Shown: piece after piece, positions 17,561 through 27,743 of the stretch
Position numbering within the stretch: position 1 is the first letter of the stretch
Layout: the number at the start of each line of letters is the position of its first letter
Assembly: GCA_945904015.1 (NCBI GenBank)
Contig: CAMDPK010000056.1
Location: forward strand, 1 to 40,826
Origin: Candidatus Kuenenia stuttgartensis
Lineage (GTDB): Bacteria > Planctomycetota > Planctomycetia > Planctomycetales > Planctomycetaceae
Length of the DNA stretch: 40,826 nt
Reading direction: 5' to 3'
Program-made: the position numbers and the translations under genes
The notes under the pieces: generated by a model
What the model saw: only the letters and a program-made list of their open reading frames with translations
What the model was told of the DNA's origin: nothing
Databases searched by the model: none

Positions 17561-18856
17561 ATGAGCACTGCCGCAAAGATGCACGCGGAGAGGTTGAAGT
17601 TCATCACGAGCGAGCCAGTGCGCGAGGCATATCGCTACTTGGTCGAATATGCGGCTCGACTTCCTGAGTATCACTGTTATCCCGATATGAACGGGGTAAT
17701 CCAGTCGTTCCGATATGCAGACAGCAAGCCACAACCGCGTAGCCAACACAGATTCTCGTTCATCACAAACAAGAAGTGGCTGCTCTTCTATTTTCGCCGC
17801 CCTGACGATGGCGACCGCCAGTTCAACATTTTGCGGCTGAAGCACGTTTTTCCTGAAGCAAATAAAACTCCCAAGGGCGAATTGACGGTTCGCGTAAAAC
17901 ACGTTGCGGACGCTCGTCGTCTTATGGCGTTCGTTTTCGAGAATGATGGGCAGCCCGGTGTCTCGGAAGACAAAACAGACAGAATTCATGACCGAACCAC
18001 GAACGATCCGCCAGCAACAGATTTGACCGTATCCAATTGGCGGATCATCCAATTTCTGTACGACGGTTTCGTCGAATTGGCTGGCAACCAATTACGCAAC
18101 ATCAAGCTGCCGTTCGAGCATTTTCGGGCACTGGCATTGGTCGTGAGAACGAAGCCGTTCGGGCGGCGCGCTCGGAACGCGGACGATAATCTGCTGAAGG
18201 CCGTGGGAAATTGGCTGTACACACAGGAATTCGGGGCATGGCGCAATACGAATTCGGCACGGCCCTACGGACCAAAGAACAAAGAACTTTGGCAAAACTT
18301 TGACGGTGAAATCACGAGACTTCGGCGCGACAAAATCACGCTGAGCGAAGCAGTCGGACGTGCGCAACAACGGTCGGGCCACTTACCTGATGAAGTCGCT
18401 GTTCCGGATGATTCGTCTGAATTTGTCCCGCAAGACGGTGACGAGCGGAAACGCATTGTGCGACAAATCTGCGAGCGGCGGGGGCAGCAGGATTTCCGAA
18501 ACGATTTGCGAAAGCGTTACGGCGATAGCTGCCTTGTCACGGGCTGCAAGGTTCTCGCCGTGTTGGAAGCGGCTCACATCAAGCCGTATCAAGGCGAAAA
18601 GGACAACCATCCCGAAAACGGGCTGCTCCTGCGAGCCGACATCCACACGCTTTTCGACTTGGACTTGCTCGGAATCGAACCGCAGTCATTGCGAACCAAA
18701 TTGCATCCGAGCCTCACAGACAGCGCCGCGTACAAAAACCTCGCCGGTAAAGCACTCCGTTGTCCTGCAAAACAACGGCCATCGAAAGACGCATTGAAAC
18801 TGCGGTACGAACGGTTCAATGAGCGGCTGATCCAGTCCAGGGAAGCTGACTCCTGA
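17561..18856 (+). CDS. HNH endonuclease, restriction-like
   Basis: A 431-residue protein with a C-terminal HNH nuclease domain: CLVTGC, then H339 (EAAHIKPY), N353 (ENGLLL) and H362 (DIHTLFD). This is the HNH_2-type arrangement found in many stand-alone restriction-like enzymes. The N-terminal 290 residues are not recognised and would carry DNA or target recognition. The gene is AT-richer than its neighbours and is followed by a toxin-antitoxin pair, which fits a small defence or selfish island. ATG 17561 is preferred over an in-frame TTG two codons upstream. No methyltransferase is present here, so if it is a restriction enzyme it would cut modified DNA or act with a distant partner. Confidence 0.8.
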   Translation: MSTAAKMHAERLKFITSEPVREAYRYLVEYAARLPEYHCYPDMNGVIQSFRYADSKPQPRSQHRFSFITNKKWLLFYFRRPDDGDRQFNILRLKHVFPEANKTPKGELTVRVKHVADARRLMAFVFENDGQPGVSEDKTDRIHDRTTNDPPATDLTVSNWRIIQFLYDGFVELAGNQLRNIKLPFEHFRALALVVRTKPFGRRARNADDNLLKAVGNWLYTQEFGAWRNTNSARPYGPKNKELWQNFDGEITRLRRDKITLSEAVGRAQQRSGHLPDEVAVPDDSSEFVPQDGDERKRIVRQICERRGQQDFRNDLRKRYGDSCLVTGCKVLAVLEAAHIKPYQGEKDNHPENGLLLRADIHTLFDLDLLGIEPQSLRTKLHPSLTDSAAYKNLAGKALRCPAKQRPSKDALKLRYERFNERLIQSREADS

Positions 18857-18981
18857 TACGGCTCTGGCGTTAGTCGATCCCAACGAAAGCTCGCCGAGGA
18901 TGACCAACAGCGGATGGACGAATTGACCATGACGGCGGCGGAATTTGGTGGCATAATCACGCCGAAGAAAGCGAGGAACCG

Positions 18982-19194
18982 ATGCCAACTCAAACTGATC
19001 TTCAATATGTCTCCAATCGAGAAGGCGAGCCAGTCGCGGTGATCGTGCCGATTGATCTTTGGCACGAAATTGAATCGGCTCGCGAGACGGCCTATCTGCT
19101 CCAAAGCGACGCGATGAAACGGCGTCTGTTGGACGCCAAGGAACGCTCCGAAGGCATCTCGATCGAGGACGCCCGTGAGAAACTTGGAATTTGA
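18982..19194 (+). CDS. Phd/YefM-type antitoxin
   Basis: A 70-residue protein with the fold of type II antitoxins of the Phd/YefM group. It has an N-terminal beta-alpha segment (LQYVSNREGEPVAVIVPIDLWHEIE), which normally binds operator DNA, and a C-terminal charged tail that neutralises the toxin. It overlaps the toxin gene by 20 bases. In known systems it represses its own promoter together with the toxin. The ATG follows GCGAGGAACCG. Assignment rests on length, sequence and the partner. Confidence 0.85.
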   Translation: MPTQTDLQYVSNREGEPVAVIVPIDLWHEIESARETAYLLQSDAMKRRLLDAKERSEGISIEDAREKLGI

Positions 19195-19432
19195 CGCCGC
19201 CGCACTGGAAGACTTGGCGTGGTGGGTCCAGCAAGATCGCAAGAAAGCCCTGCGGATTCTGCGCCTGATCCAAGAAACACAGCGAGATCCTTTCGGTGGT
19301 ATCGGCAAGCCAGAACCGCTCAAACAAGAACTGGCGAGTTGCTGGTCGAAGCGCATCGACAATGAACATCGCTTGGTCTATCAAGTCTTCGACGACAAAA
19401 TTCGACTGCTGGCCTGTCGTTACCACTACTGA
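19175..19432 (+). CDS. yoeB: YoeB/Txe family mRNA interferase toxin
   Basis: An 85-residue toxin of the RelE superfamily that cuts mRNA in the ribosomal A site. The start MRNLEFDAAALEDLAWWVQQ matches the YoeB N-terminus. The catalytic residues known from E. coli YoeB (E46, R65, H83, Y84) are all present shifted by one: E47 (GKPEPLK), R66 (NEHRLVY), H84 and Y85 as the last two residues. The GTG start at 19175 lies inside the antitoxin gene, so translation is coupled. The full active site suggests a working toxin. Confidence 0.9.
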   Translation: MRNLEFDAAALEDLAWWVQQDRKKALRILRLIQETQRDPFGGIGKPEPLKQELASCWSKRIDNEHRLVYQVFDDKIRLLACRYHY

Positions 19433-19471
19433 AAGGCCAGCCACGGAAAAACTCCAGGCTGAGGCCGTTGG

Positions 19472-19863
<392 letters not shown>

Positions 19864-19867
<4 letters not shown>

Positions 19868-19989
19868 CCCTGTCGCTCCGCGACAGGACAGCCGGACGTT
19901 GCACCGTGTCGATTCACGCGAACGACGTTCAAGAGCCAATCGACGTCGTTCTTGCGGTCGGCCTTCCTGTCGCGGAGCGACAGGGCTAC
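19864..19989. repeat. Paired REP-like element holding both stop codons
   Basis: The arms 19864-19888 and 19965-19989 are perfect 25-base inverted copies. Each unit starts GTAG and then forms the hairpin CCTGTCGC-TCC-GCGACAGG. The TAG of the left foot is the stop codon of the thioesterase gene, and the TAG of the right foot on the minus strand is the stop of hemE. The spacer of 76 bases has no gene. A bidirectional terminator role is likely. Confidence 0.9.
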
Positions 19990-21026
19990 TTCGATCCGAG
20001 TTCATGCACAATCTCGACAAGTGCCTTCGCGTGCTCTGGTGGGACATCAGGGGTGATGCCGTGGCCGAGGTTGAAGATGTGGCCGGGGCGGTGCTCGGCG
20101 GCGGCCAGGACTTCCAAGGCTCGGCGACGGATCGTGGGGATATCGGTCAACAGTGTGATGGGATCGAGGTTGCCTTGGACGGCGACATCGTGGCCCACAG
20201 TTTTCCACCCGTCGCGCAGATCGACTCGCCAATCCAGGCCGATCACGTCGCCTCCTCCCTCGCGGAGCAGCGGCAGGAGCGCGGGGTTGCCAGTTGCGAA
20301 GTTGATGACCGGAGTGGCATGTTTCACACCGTCGATGACGGCCTTCGTGTGCGGCAGGACGTATTCGCGATAGTCACTGGGCGAGAGACATCCGGCCCAA
20401 CTGTCGAAGAGTTGAATCGCCTGACAGCCGGCCTCAACCTGCGCGAGAATGTATTTCACGAGGCTGTGCGTCAGGCAATTCATCAGTGCGGTCCATGCTC
20501 CGCTGTCGGAATACATCAGCCGTTTGACGTGGGCGTAATTCTTCGAGCCGCCCCCTTCGATGGCATACGACGCGAGCGTGAACGGCGCTCCGGCGAAGCC
20601 GAGCAGCGGGATGTTGGCTGGCAAGTCACGGCGAATGAGGCGGACGGCGTCGAAGACGAATTGCAAGGAATCAACGTCGTCGAGACGTTTCAGCGAGGCA
20701 ATTCCGGCAGCGTCTCGCACGGGATTGTGAATCACCGGTCCTTCGCCCTCGGCGTACTCAAGCTGCAAGCCGATCGGTTCCAGAATCGGCAGCAAGTCGG
20801 CGAAGAGAATCGCGGCATCGACGCCAAGCACTCGCTGAGCAGTGAGCGTGACTTCGGCCGCGAGATCGGGGCGTTTGCAGAGTTCCATGAACGTCACGCG
20901 GCGGCGAACGGCCATGTATTCCGGCAAATATCGCCCCGCTTGGCGCATGATCCAAATTGGAGTCGTGTCGGTTGGTTCTCGGCGAACGGCTTTCAAGAAA
21001 CGACAGTTGTGCAGGACGTCGGACAA
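19986..21026 (-). CDS. hemE: Uroporphyrinogen decarboxylase
   Basis: A 346-residue cytosolic haem-biosynthesis enzyme that removes four acetate carboxyl groups from uroporphyrinogen III to give coproporphyrinogen III. The invariant N-terminal motif [15 protein letters not shown] is complete, including the substrate-binding arginines and the RYLPEY segment. The second signature [16 protein letters not shown] and the C-terminal INFATGN and GLDWRVDL segments are also present. The start is a TTG at 21026 ([12 protein letters not shown]) preceded by GAGGAG, which gives the normal length; the longer open frame upstream is not conserved. No other hem gene is in the window. Confidence 0.95.
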   Translation of the reverse strand: MSDVLHNCRFLKAVRREPTDTTPIWIMRQAGRYLPEYMAVRRRVTFMELCKRPDLAAEVTLTAQRVLGVDAAILFADLLPILEPIGLQLEYAEGEGPVIHNPVRDAAGIASLKRLDDVDSLQFVFDAVRLIRRDLPANIPLLGFAGAPFTLASYAIEGGGSKNYAHVKRLMYSDSGAWTALMNCLTHSLVKYILAQVEAGCQAIQLFDSWAGCLSPSDYREYVLPHTKAVIDGVKHATPVINFATGNPALLPLLREGGGDVIGLDWRVDLRDGWKTVGHDVAVQGNLDPITLLTDIPTIRRRALEVLAAAEHRPGHIFNLGHGITPDVPPEHAKALVEIVHELGSK

Positions 21027-21199
21027 GTTCAGGCTCCTCAAAGTGGAGGCGGATTGTAGTGGCTGCCGTCCGATTTGTAGCGAGGACGCCCGCCTCCTGC
21101 TGGAAAGGGCAGGGAACGACTGGTCTAATACTCGCTCGTTTTTTACGACCACCGAAATCCGTACTCGTGTATCGCGTCGCACGTTTGGGTTGATCTCGC

Positions 21200-24100
21200 A
21201 TGGCCCTCAAGCTGACTGTCGAATCGTTTTTGCAGGTCGTTCGACAGAGCGGCTTGATCGACAAGGATCAGCTTCAAAAACTGTTGCAGGATTACGAAGC
21301 TCGCGGAGTGGACGTCACGAAGGCACAGTCGATTGCGGATGCGCTGGTCGGCGGCGAAGTCATCACGCGGTGGCAGGCTGAAAAATTGCTGGCCGGAAAG
21401 CACAAGGGCTTTTCACTCGGCAAGTACAAGCTGCTGGACTTGCTGGGTAAAGGCGGGATGAGTTCCGTCTATCTGGCCGAGCATGTGTTGATGAAGCGGC
21501 GGTGCGCGATCAAAGTGCTGCCCTCAAAGCGAGTCCACGATTCGTCCTACCTCGCGAGATTTCATCGCGAGGCTCAGGCGGTCGCGTCGGTCGATCACCC
21601 GAACATCGTGCGAGCGTACGACGTCGATTGCGCTCAAGACCGCGACTCAGAAATTCACTTCTTGGTGATGGAGTACGTCAACGGCCAGAGTTTGCAGGAG
21701 CTGATTGTCCGCAACGGGCCGGCCGATTTCGCGGACGCGGTGGAATACATTCGGCAAGCGGCCGAGGGACTCGAACACGCGCACCGAGCGGGTCTCGTGC
21801 ATCGGGACATCAAGCCGGCGAACTTGCTGATCGACACCAATGGCACCATCAAACTCTTGGACATGGGCTTGGCTCGATTCTTCGATGACCAGTCCGAGAA
21901 TCCGCTGACGGTGGCGCACGACGAAAAGGTGCTCGGTACCGCCGATTATCTGGCGCCGGAGCAGGCGCTCGACAGCCACTCGGTCGATACGCGAGCCGAC
22001 ATTTACAGCCTGGGTTGCTCGCTGCATTTTTTGCTGACCGGCAATCCGCCGTACACGGAAGGAACACTGACGCAGCGACTGATGTGGCATCAGACAAAGC
22101 CGTTTCCGCCGCTGACCGATTCTCGGATCGATTGCCCGGTCTCGTTGTCCGCGCTGCTCAACAAGATGGTTGAGAAGAAGCCGGAGGACCGCCATCAAAC
22201 TGCGGCCGAAGTCGCCGAGGCCTGTCGTCAGTGGTTGGCCGACAATGCCGGGGCCGATTGGAAGCAGTCCCATATTCCGCTCGCGCGCGGCAGTTCACCG
22301 AGTGGACGATCGGCTCCACTGTTGCGCGACTTGCAAAGTGATCCGGCGATTCTGAAGCCGACTTCCGACGTCTTGGGTTCCTCATTGCTGCCACGAGACG
22401 CCGATGGCTCATCAGCCACCAAGATTTCGCGACCAGGAACAGTGCCAGCCGCTCCAGCTCCAACCCCGACGCTTCAGCCGGTGGTCACGAACTCGGTGAC
22501 TGCACCGATTGCTGTGACGGCGTTGCCTGTCGCGCCTCCGATTGCCGTACCGGTCGTCGCTCCGGTCGCGGCACCACCGATTGCCGTTCCGATTGCTAAA
22601 CCGGTTGCAGCTCCGCTTCCTCCAGTCGCGAAGCCGGTCGTGCCGATCGCAGTCCCAGTTGTCGCAACGCCAATTGCGCAACCCGTGATGGCTGCCGTTC
22701 CCGTGGCGACTCTTGCTGAATCAGAGCCAGTGCCAATCAACTTTTTTGAAGAAACCGCTTCGGAAACGACAGAGGCCGCGACCGACTTTCAGTTTGACAT
22801 TGAAGCCGCGAACGAAGCCACCATCATCACTCCTGCGGAGTCCCCCGCAGAAACCACAGAGGATGAAAACCTTTTCGCGCTCTTCGGTGCTCAAAGCGAA
22901 GAGACACCCACAGAGGCAGCCGAGCCAGGTCCACGGGATGTTCCGGTCGAGCCGACTCCGACCGAACTGACTCCGCCGGAGCCTCCGCTTGCGGAAACGA
23001 TGGTCCTTGAATCTCCGCAGCCAGAATCCGATGTCTCCGATTTGTCCTTCGAGGCCAGCCGTACCGAAGTGGCGGCACCACCTCGCAAGAAGTCCGCGAA
23101 CTCAGTCGGCGACCTGCTCAAGAAGCCCGTTGCTCGATACGTTGCGTTGGCCGTGGCGGCCGTAGTGGTCATCGGGGGCTTTGCCTGGTGGAGCACTCGT
23201 GGGTCGGGCGAATCCGGCAAGACAGTCGCGAAGTCCACCAAGAAGGGGAAAGGCGGAAAATCGGTTGGGAACAGCGCGGCGGGCGGTGTGAAAAAGTCAG
23301 ACGCTTACGAAGTGACGCTGTTGGTCGGACCTGGCGGCGATTTCAAATCGATTGGACGAGCGGTTCACTCGGCGGTTGAAAGCCGTGCGGAGCACGAGAA
23401 GGCCGCCAACGGAAAGCCGCTGAGATTCCTCATCCACGTGAAGCCCGGACAAACGTTCGAGGAGGCGATCGTCTTCGATGAGTCATTTCCCGGCGAAGTC
23501 CATCTGACTTCGGACACCGCCGGGAAGCCAGTGACGCTGACATCACCCAGCCTCTCCGAGCCTGCGATCACGATCAAAAACCGCAGCGACGTGACGATCG
23601 AGAACATGAACATTGATCTGTCGGGATTTCCGCAAAAGGAAAAGGGCATTGTCATCACAGGTTCGGTCGAACGCTGTCGAATCCAGAACTGTGTCATCTC
23701 GGACCCTGGGAAGTCTGGCATCGAATTGAGCAGTGCGGTGGGGGGTGCAGGTGCGGACGGCATCGTCCTGGAATCGATCACGATTCAGAAAGCCTTTCCC
23801 ACGTCGGCCGGCGTGCACATTGGCAAGTCTGGCACTGGCGCACCGACTCAACGTGTCACTGTGCAGCGCTGCCGGTTTTTTGGGTCGATGTCGGCGGGCG
23901 TGCTCCTTGAAGGCCCAGTCGAGTCGTTGACCATCCGAAACTGCGGCGCGACCGGATCAACAAGCGGCATTCGCTTCGTCGAAGGAGTGGTGGCGAAGAA
24001 TGTGCTGATCGATCACTGCTCGTTCCGCAATCAGGCCGAGGCCGGCTTGCTGTTTGACGCAATGCCCGGCGAAGGTTCCGGCGATCTGAAGTGGCGCAAT

Positions 24101-24376
24101 TGTTTGTTTTCCGGCGCGGCGAAGGCGGAGTTGCTCATCGTGAAAGGCTACGACGCGAACAAATTCAACTCGCTGATGAGCGCGGACAAACCGATCGAGA
24201 ACAACTGGACTGACCGCAAGACGGAGAATGTCGTGAACGGCGAACGCGACCTGCTCGGCAATGGCGGCGCGCGTGTTCCCGCGATTCAATTCGAGGCGAC
24301 TGCCGCGACCGCCGAATTATTTTTAGTCGCCAAAGCGGGTGAGCCGTACAAGACGGCGGGCATCAAAGCCAAATAG
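21200..24376 (+). CDS. Ser/Thr protein kinase fused to an extracytoplasmic beta-helix
   Basis: A 1058-residue membrane kinase. An N-terminal helical segment (about 1-70) precedes the kinase domain at about 75-345 with Gly-loop LGKGGMSSV, lysine K105 (CAIKVL), catalytic H201-[10 protein letters not shown]221-M-G in place of DFG, and APE at 252-254. A long Pro/Ala/Val-rich low-complexity linker (about 430-500) and an acidic region follow, then one membrane helix at 647-666. The outer part (about 690-1040) looks like a right-handed parallel beta-helix with repeats such as [12 protein letters not shown] and [10 protein letters not shown]. The kinase is cytoplasmic and the helix would be outside, perhaps binding polysaccharide. 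The long linker would cross a wide space. Substrate and ligand are unknown. Confidence 0.88.
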   Translation: MALKLTVESFLQVVRQSGLIDKDQLQKLLQDYEARGVDVTKAQSIADALVGGEVITRWQAEKLLAGKHKGFSLGKYKLLDLLGKGGMSSVYLAEHVLMKRRCAIKVLPSKRVHDSSYLARFHREAQAVASVDHPNIVRAYDVDCAQDRDSEIHFLVMEYVNGQSLQELIVRNGPADFADAVEYIRQAAEGLEHAHRAGLVHRDIKPANLLIDTNGTIKLLDMGLARFFDDQSENPLTVAHDEKVLGTADYLAPEQALDSHSVDTRADIYSLGCSLHFLLTGNPPYTEGTLTQRLMWHQTKPFPPLTDSRIDCPVSLSALLNKMVEKKPEDRHQTAAEVAEACRQWLADNAGADWKQSHIPLARGSSPSGRSAPLLRDLQSDPAILKPTSDVLGSSLLPRDADGSSATKISRPGTVPAAPAPTPTLQPVVTNSVTAPIAVTALPVAPPIAVPVVAPVAAPPIAVPIAKPVAAPLPPVAKPVVPIAVPVVATPIAQPVMAAVPVATLAESEPVPINFFEETASETTEAATDFQFDIEAANEATIITPAESPAETTEDENLFALFGAQSEETPTEAAEPGPRDVPVEPTPTELTPPEPPLAETMVLESPQPESDVSDLSFEASRTEVAAPPRKKSANSVGDLLKKPVARYVALAVAAVVVIGGFAWWSTRGSGESGKTVAKSTKKGKGGKSVGNSAAGGVKKSDAYEVTLLVGPGGDFKSIGRAVHSAVESRAEHEKAANGKPLRFLIHVKPGQTFEEAIVFDESFPGEVHLTSDTAGKPVTLTSPSLSEPAITIKNRSDVTIENMNIDLSGFPQKEKGIVITGSVERCRIQNCVISDPGKSGIELSSAVGGAGADGIVLESITIQKAFPTSAGVHIGKSGTGAPTQRVTVQRCRFFGSMSAGVLLEGPVESLTIRNCGATGSTSGIRFVEGVVAKNVLIDHCSFRNQAEAGLLFDAMPGEGSGDLKWRNCLFSGAAKAELLIVKGYDANKFNSLMSADKPIENNWTDRKTENVVNGERDLLGNGGARVPAIQFEATAATAELFLVAKAGEPYKTAGIKAK

Positions 24377-24787
24377 CCACGACGACGTCGCTTCTGCCAA
24401 CCTCCCGGATCGCCGATTTTCCGTTGCGCAATCGGCACAATCGTCAGGGCCAGTCGGAAAACTCGTGGCCGAGTAGTGAACAGTGCGGGACGATTCGGAA
24501 TTGCGTCGCGAGTCCCTCTCAAGCCCTCCGGCTTGCTCCAAGCGCTTGATGGCGGAGTCTTTCGAGGCTCCCGGCGGAGAACGAGAATTCCACTCGAATT
24601 GACCGCCGGTAAACTGTCCAGGCACCGGAAATCGCTGCAACCCTCGGCTGGCCGGTCTCTTAGTTTGTACAGGTAGCGAGGGGCTGGACCGAGCCGGACG
24701 ATGGCCCGCACTTCGCGGCGGATTCGCCTCCAAGTCCGCCCACTCGCCTCCCCCGAAAGCCCCATCGCAGCACGCGAAGGGAACGCC
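24377..24787. other. Intergenic region, 411 bases
   Basis: No gene is recognised between the kinase and the small metalloprotease-like gene. Open frames exist on both strands but show no family features. No clear palindrome or RNA is seen. Confidence 0.5.
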
Positions 24788-25468
24788 ATGAAACGCTCAG
24801 CGAACAACTCGACAAATCGCACGGTCGCCGGACTGCACAACGGTCGGCGGAACACGGCGTCTCGTCCCGTAGCGGCTTTTCGCAAACGCGGGGGCGGTGG
24901 CAGCGGTGAGCAATCCGCGTTCTTCGCCCAAGAAGATTGGCACAAGCCGCGATCCAATGAGCCGCGACGACAGCAACATCCTCAATTCGTGGTTCAGCCG
25001 GCGGGGCCGACGTTTCTGCATCCGGTCACGGTCCAGGAGATTCGCGATCGCCTGACATTGCTGCCGAGTTCCATCGTGGAAAAAGTCGAAGTCGTGCAGC
25101 TCAGCCGGATGACCCGCAAGCGGCAGTTGTTTCCCTGCTACGGAATGCAGTGGGGAGCCAGCGTGTACTTGTACCCGATCGAAGAGTCGCTGGTGGAAAC
25201 CTACGTCCGCCCGCCGACACCTCAGCAGCAGATCGAAGCCCGCATGTTCGGCGGCGTCTGGTCCGATGCGGGTGGCGAGTGGACATTGACTTGGACGCGC
25301 GAGTCGCTCAAGGACTTCTACCTGAACAATGTCTTGATCCATGAGATCGGTCATGTGTTGGACACTCGCAACACACGCACCGAGGACCGTGAGCGCTACG
25401 CGAACTGGTTCGCAATCGAGTACGGCTATCGAGCCTCTCGCGGCCGGCGAATTCTGTTGCCGTCGTAA
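24788..25468 (+). CDS. Putative zinc metalloprotease-like protein (HExxH)
   Basis: A 226-residue protein with a Ser/Arg/Gly-rich, poorly conserved N-terminus (about 1-60) and a compact domain ending in H185-E-I-G-H189, the zinc-binding motif of zincins. It is followed by VLDTRNTRTEDRERYANWFAIEYGY, where E202 or E211 could be a third ligand. No signal peptide is visible. The family is not recognised. The ATG at 24788 is preferred to an in-frame start at 24701 because the extra 29 residues are arginine-rich and look non-coding. A structural role without proteolysis is also possible. Confidence 0.7.
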   Translation: MKRSANNSTNRTVAGLHNGRRNTASRPVAAFRKRGGGGSGEQSAFFAQEDWHKPRSNEPRRQQHPQFVVQPAGPTFLHPVTVQEIRDRLTLLPSSIVEKVEVVQLSRMTRKRQLFPCYGMQWGASVYLYPIEESLVETYVRPPTPQQQIEARMFGGVWSDAGGEWTLTWTRESLKDFYLNNVLIHEIGHVLDTRNTRTEDRERYANWFAIEYGYRASRGRRILLPS

Positions 25469-25506
25469 ATTGCGCGAGCCGTCGATCCACGCCATGCGCC
25501 CCGGCG

Positions 25507-26082
25507 TTACCGAGTCGGTTGCACGAGTGTCTGGCTCGTTTGCGGAACTCGCCGCTCAAGCCACGCAATTCCGCCAAACAGAGCGGCGGTGTAGAGCAAG
25601 TCGCCGGCAAACGTCCCGCGAAAGAACGGCACGCCCGCGATGTAGCAGTCGATCAATCCGCCGAACGTTTGCGAGTAAAACGGCGGAGTCATCCGACTGA
25701 GCGTCAGCCATGCTCCGAAGTTCGTGATCAGGAAGAACACCACCGAACAGGCCAGGGCCGTTCCAATCGCTCGTCCAACCGTCACTCGGCCCCGCAACCA
25801 TTGTCCAAGACCCGCCACGACCGCGAAGGCGGAATAAACGAAGAGCATGTTGCTCAAGGCTTGGTCGCGATACGCCACATCCTTGGTCGCGTACAGCACG
25901 ACGTCACTCAGAAACATCGCGACCAACGGCAGGAGCAAGCTCCAGCGACGGCTCGGCAAGTAGGCGGCCGCGAAAAGCGTGACCGCCGTCATCGGAGCCA
26001 AATTGTGCAAGTGCGGCAGCAGACGAGCAGCGGCGGCGGCAAAAATCAAAACGATCAGCATGAGAACGCGCGGCGTGGGCAT
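25507..26082 (-). CDS. Multi-pass membrane protein, DUF6580-like
   Basis: A 191-residue protein with about five hydrophobic segments, starting MPTPRVLMLIVLIFAAAAAR and containing HNLAPMTAVTLFAAAYLP, DVVLYAT and the loop RMTPPFYSQTFGGLIDCYIAGVPFF. This pattern fits the DUF6580 family of small bacterial membrane proteins, which resemble substrate-binding components of ECF-type transporters. The function is unknown. The start at 26082 follows CAGGAG; a GTG ten codons upstream is less likely. It is convergent with the metalloprotease-like gene. Confidence 0.75.
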   Translation of the reverse strand: MPTPRVLMLIVLIFAAAAARLLPHLHNLAPMTAVTLFAAAYLPSRRWSLLLPLVAMFLSDVVLYATKDVAYRDQALSNMLFVYSAFAVVAGLGQWLRGRVTVGRAIGTALACSVVFFLITNFGAWLTLSRMTPPFYSQTFGGLIDCYIAGVPFFRGTFAGDLLYTAALFGGIAWLERRVPQTSQTLVQPTR

Positions 26083-26164
26083 GTCGGTCGAATACTCCTG
26101 AAGTGTCACCAAATCAAAACGGGGCTAATTCCACCGGGCCATCGGCCGGTCGTGAGGGGCGGGA

Positions 26165-26839
26165 TTATAGCGCGGCGTCCGGCGAATTGGGAACGTCGCT
26201 GGTCTTGGCAACGGATGAGCAAGAACTCTTCAACAACTCGTCAATGTGCCGCCGGCCGAATCGCGCGAGAGCCAGTTGGCCGTTGTTGACGTAATGCTTC
26301 CAGGCGTGAGCGATTCGCGCGAGTTGCTCGTCCGTCAGTTTTTTGATTTTCCGCGCTGGACAGCCTGCCCACAGCGTTCTTGGTGGGACGTGCGTCCCTT
26401 CCATCACAACGGCTCCTGCGGCGATCAGGGCTTGTTCGCCGATCACGCAGCGGCTGAGGATCGTCGCGCCGATCGCGATCATCGCTTCGTCACCGACCAC
26501 CGACGCATGGACCAACGCCCGATGGCCGAGCGTGACTCGATTGCCCAGAATGCAGGGGAAGCCATGATCGACGTGCAGGATCGAGCCGTCTTGGACGTTC
26601 GTGTCCTCGCCGACCTCGATGAAGTCGCCGTCGCCGCGCAACACGCAGCCGTACCAGATCGAACTGCGGGCCTTGAGCCTGACCCGACCGAAGACCGTCG
26701 CGCTGGGAGCGACCCACGCGGTCGGATCGATCTCTGGCGGAGTCCACAGGGCGTCCCAAACATTGCCTTCATCGGGAAACGGCAAAGCAGGGCAGGGGAC
26801 CGTAGCGGGAGTCGTCGAGAATCCAGAGGCGGCGTTCAT
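26165..26839 (-). CDS. Gamma-carbonic anhydrase family protein
   Basis: A 224-residue left-handed beta-helix protein built from hexapeptide repeats. The three zinc-ligand histidines of gamma-carbonic anhydrases are present at H89 (SILHVD), H106 (TLGHRALVH) and H111, with the same five-residue spacing between the last two. R68 and D70 in LRGDGD match the conserved arginine and aspartate. The C-terminal helix (KLTDEQLARIAHAWKHYV) packs on the trimer in known structures. It may hydrate carbon dioxide, although many members have unproven activity. It is divergent from the FAH gene, with 94 bases between them. Confidence 0.9.
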   Translation of the reverse strand: MNAASGFSTTPATVPCPALPFPDEGNVWDALWTPPEIDPTAWVAPSATVFGRVRLKARSSIWYGCVLRGDGDFIEVGEDTNVQDGSILHVDHGFPCILGNRVTLGHRALVHASVVGDEAMIAIGATILSRCVIGEQALIAAGAVVMEGTHVPPRTLWAGCPARKIKKLTDEQLARIAHAWKHYVNNGQLALARFGRRHIDELLKSSCSSVAKTSDVPNSPDAAL

Positions 26840-26933
26840 GGCGGAAGATTCTCGGTTGCCGCACTCGCTTGCAACGCTGGCGGCGAATTGTCGTAATGCT
26901 CACCGACCTCACCACCACTCAGGAGCCTGCTTC

Positions 26934-27737
26934 ATGAAGATCATTCGCTATCGCGATTCGGCGGGAAACACACACTACGGACGACAAGCGGCCGACGGTT
27001 CGGCGACACGCATCGACGGCGACATTTTCGCTCAGCATCGTGACACAGGCGAGAAGGCCGACGTTGCCAAGTTGCTCACGCCGATCGCGCCGGTGGATGT
27101 GCTCTGCATCGGCTTGAACTATCGTCGGCACGCCGAAGAGGGGAACCAAGCGATCCCCGAATGGCCGGTCCTGTTCATGAAGAACTCCGGAGCGGTCAAT
27201 CATCCCGGTGATCCGATCTTGTTGCCGCGCCACCTGCGGAGCGACGCTGTCGATTACGAGTGCGAACTGGCGGTCGTGATCAGCAAGCCGTGCAAAAACG
27301 TCTCGAAGGCGGGCGCACTGAAATACGTGCTCGGCTACACCTGCGCGAACGATGTGAGTGCTCGCGACTGGCAGATCAAACGCGGCGGCGGACAGTGGTG
27401 CCGCGGCAAAACGTTCGCGACATTCTGTCCGTTGGGACCGTGTCTCGTCACGGCGGACGAGATTCCCGATCCGAATACGCTGAGCATTAAGACGATTCTC
27501 AACGGTCAGGCCATGCAGGACTGGAACACGAACGACATGATCTTCGACGTTCCCACGCTGATCGAATTTCTCAGTGGCAGCATGCTGCTGCTGCCCGGCA
27601 CGGTGATCCTGACGGGCACGCCCCACGGCGTCGGCGGAGCACGCAAGCCGCCAGTGTTTCTCAAACAGGGCGACACCGTGACGATCGAGATCGAGAAGAT
27701 CGGACAGTTGACGAACCCCGTCCAAGACGAGCAGTAA
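26934..27737 (+). CDS. Fumarylacetoacetate hydrolase family protein
   Basis: A 267-residue metal-dependent enzyme of the FAH superfamily, which includes hydrolases, decarboxylases and isomerases of aromatic catabolism. The fold marks are LCIGLNYRRHAEEG, then FMKNSGAVNHPGDPI, the metal-binding E109 and E111 in DYECELAVVI, D140 in CANDVSARDWQ, and the C-terminal GTVILTGTPHGVG. AGGAG precedes the ATG at 26934. The Hsp70 gene follows after 6 bases, so they are likely cotranscribed. The exact reaction is not predictable. Confidence 0.9.
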   Translation: MKIIRYRDSAGNTHYGRQAADGSATRIDGDIFAQHRDTGEKADVAKLLTPIAPVDVLCIGLNYRRHAEEGNQAIPEWPVLFMKNSGAVNHPGDPILLPRHLRSDAVDYECELAVVISKPCKNVSKAGALKYVLGYTCANDVSARDWQIKRGGGQWCRGKTFATFCPLGPCLVTADEIPDPNTLSIKTILNGQAMQDWNTNDMIFDVPTLIEFLSGSMLLLPGTVILTGTPHGVGGARKPPVFLKQGDTVTIEIEKIGQLTNPVQDEQ

Positions 27738-27743
27738 CCAATC

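Noticed and set aside
22440..22720. Tandem DNA repeat in the kinase gene
   Set aside because: It is a translated Pro/Ala/Val-rich linker with variable codons, better explained as low-complexity protein sequence.
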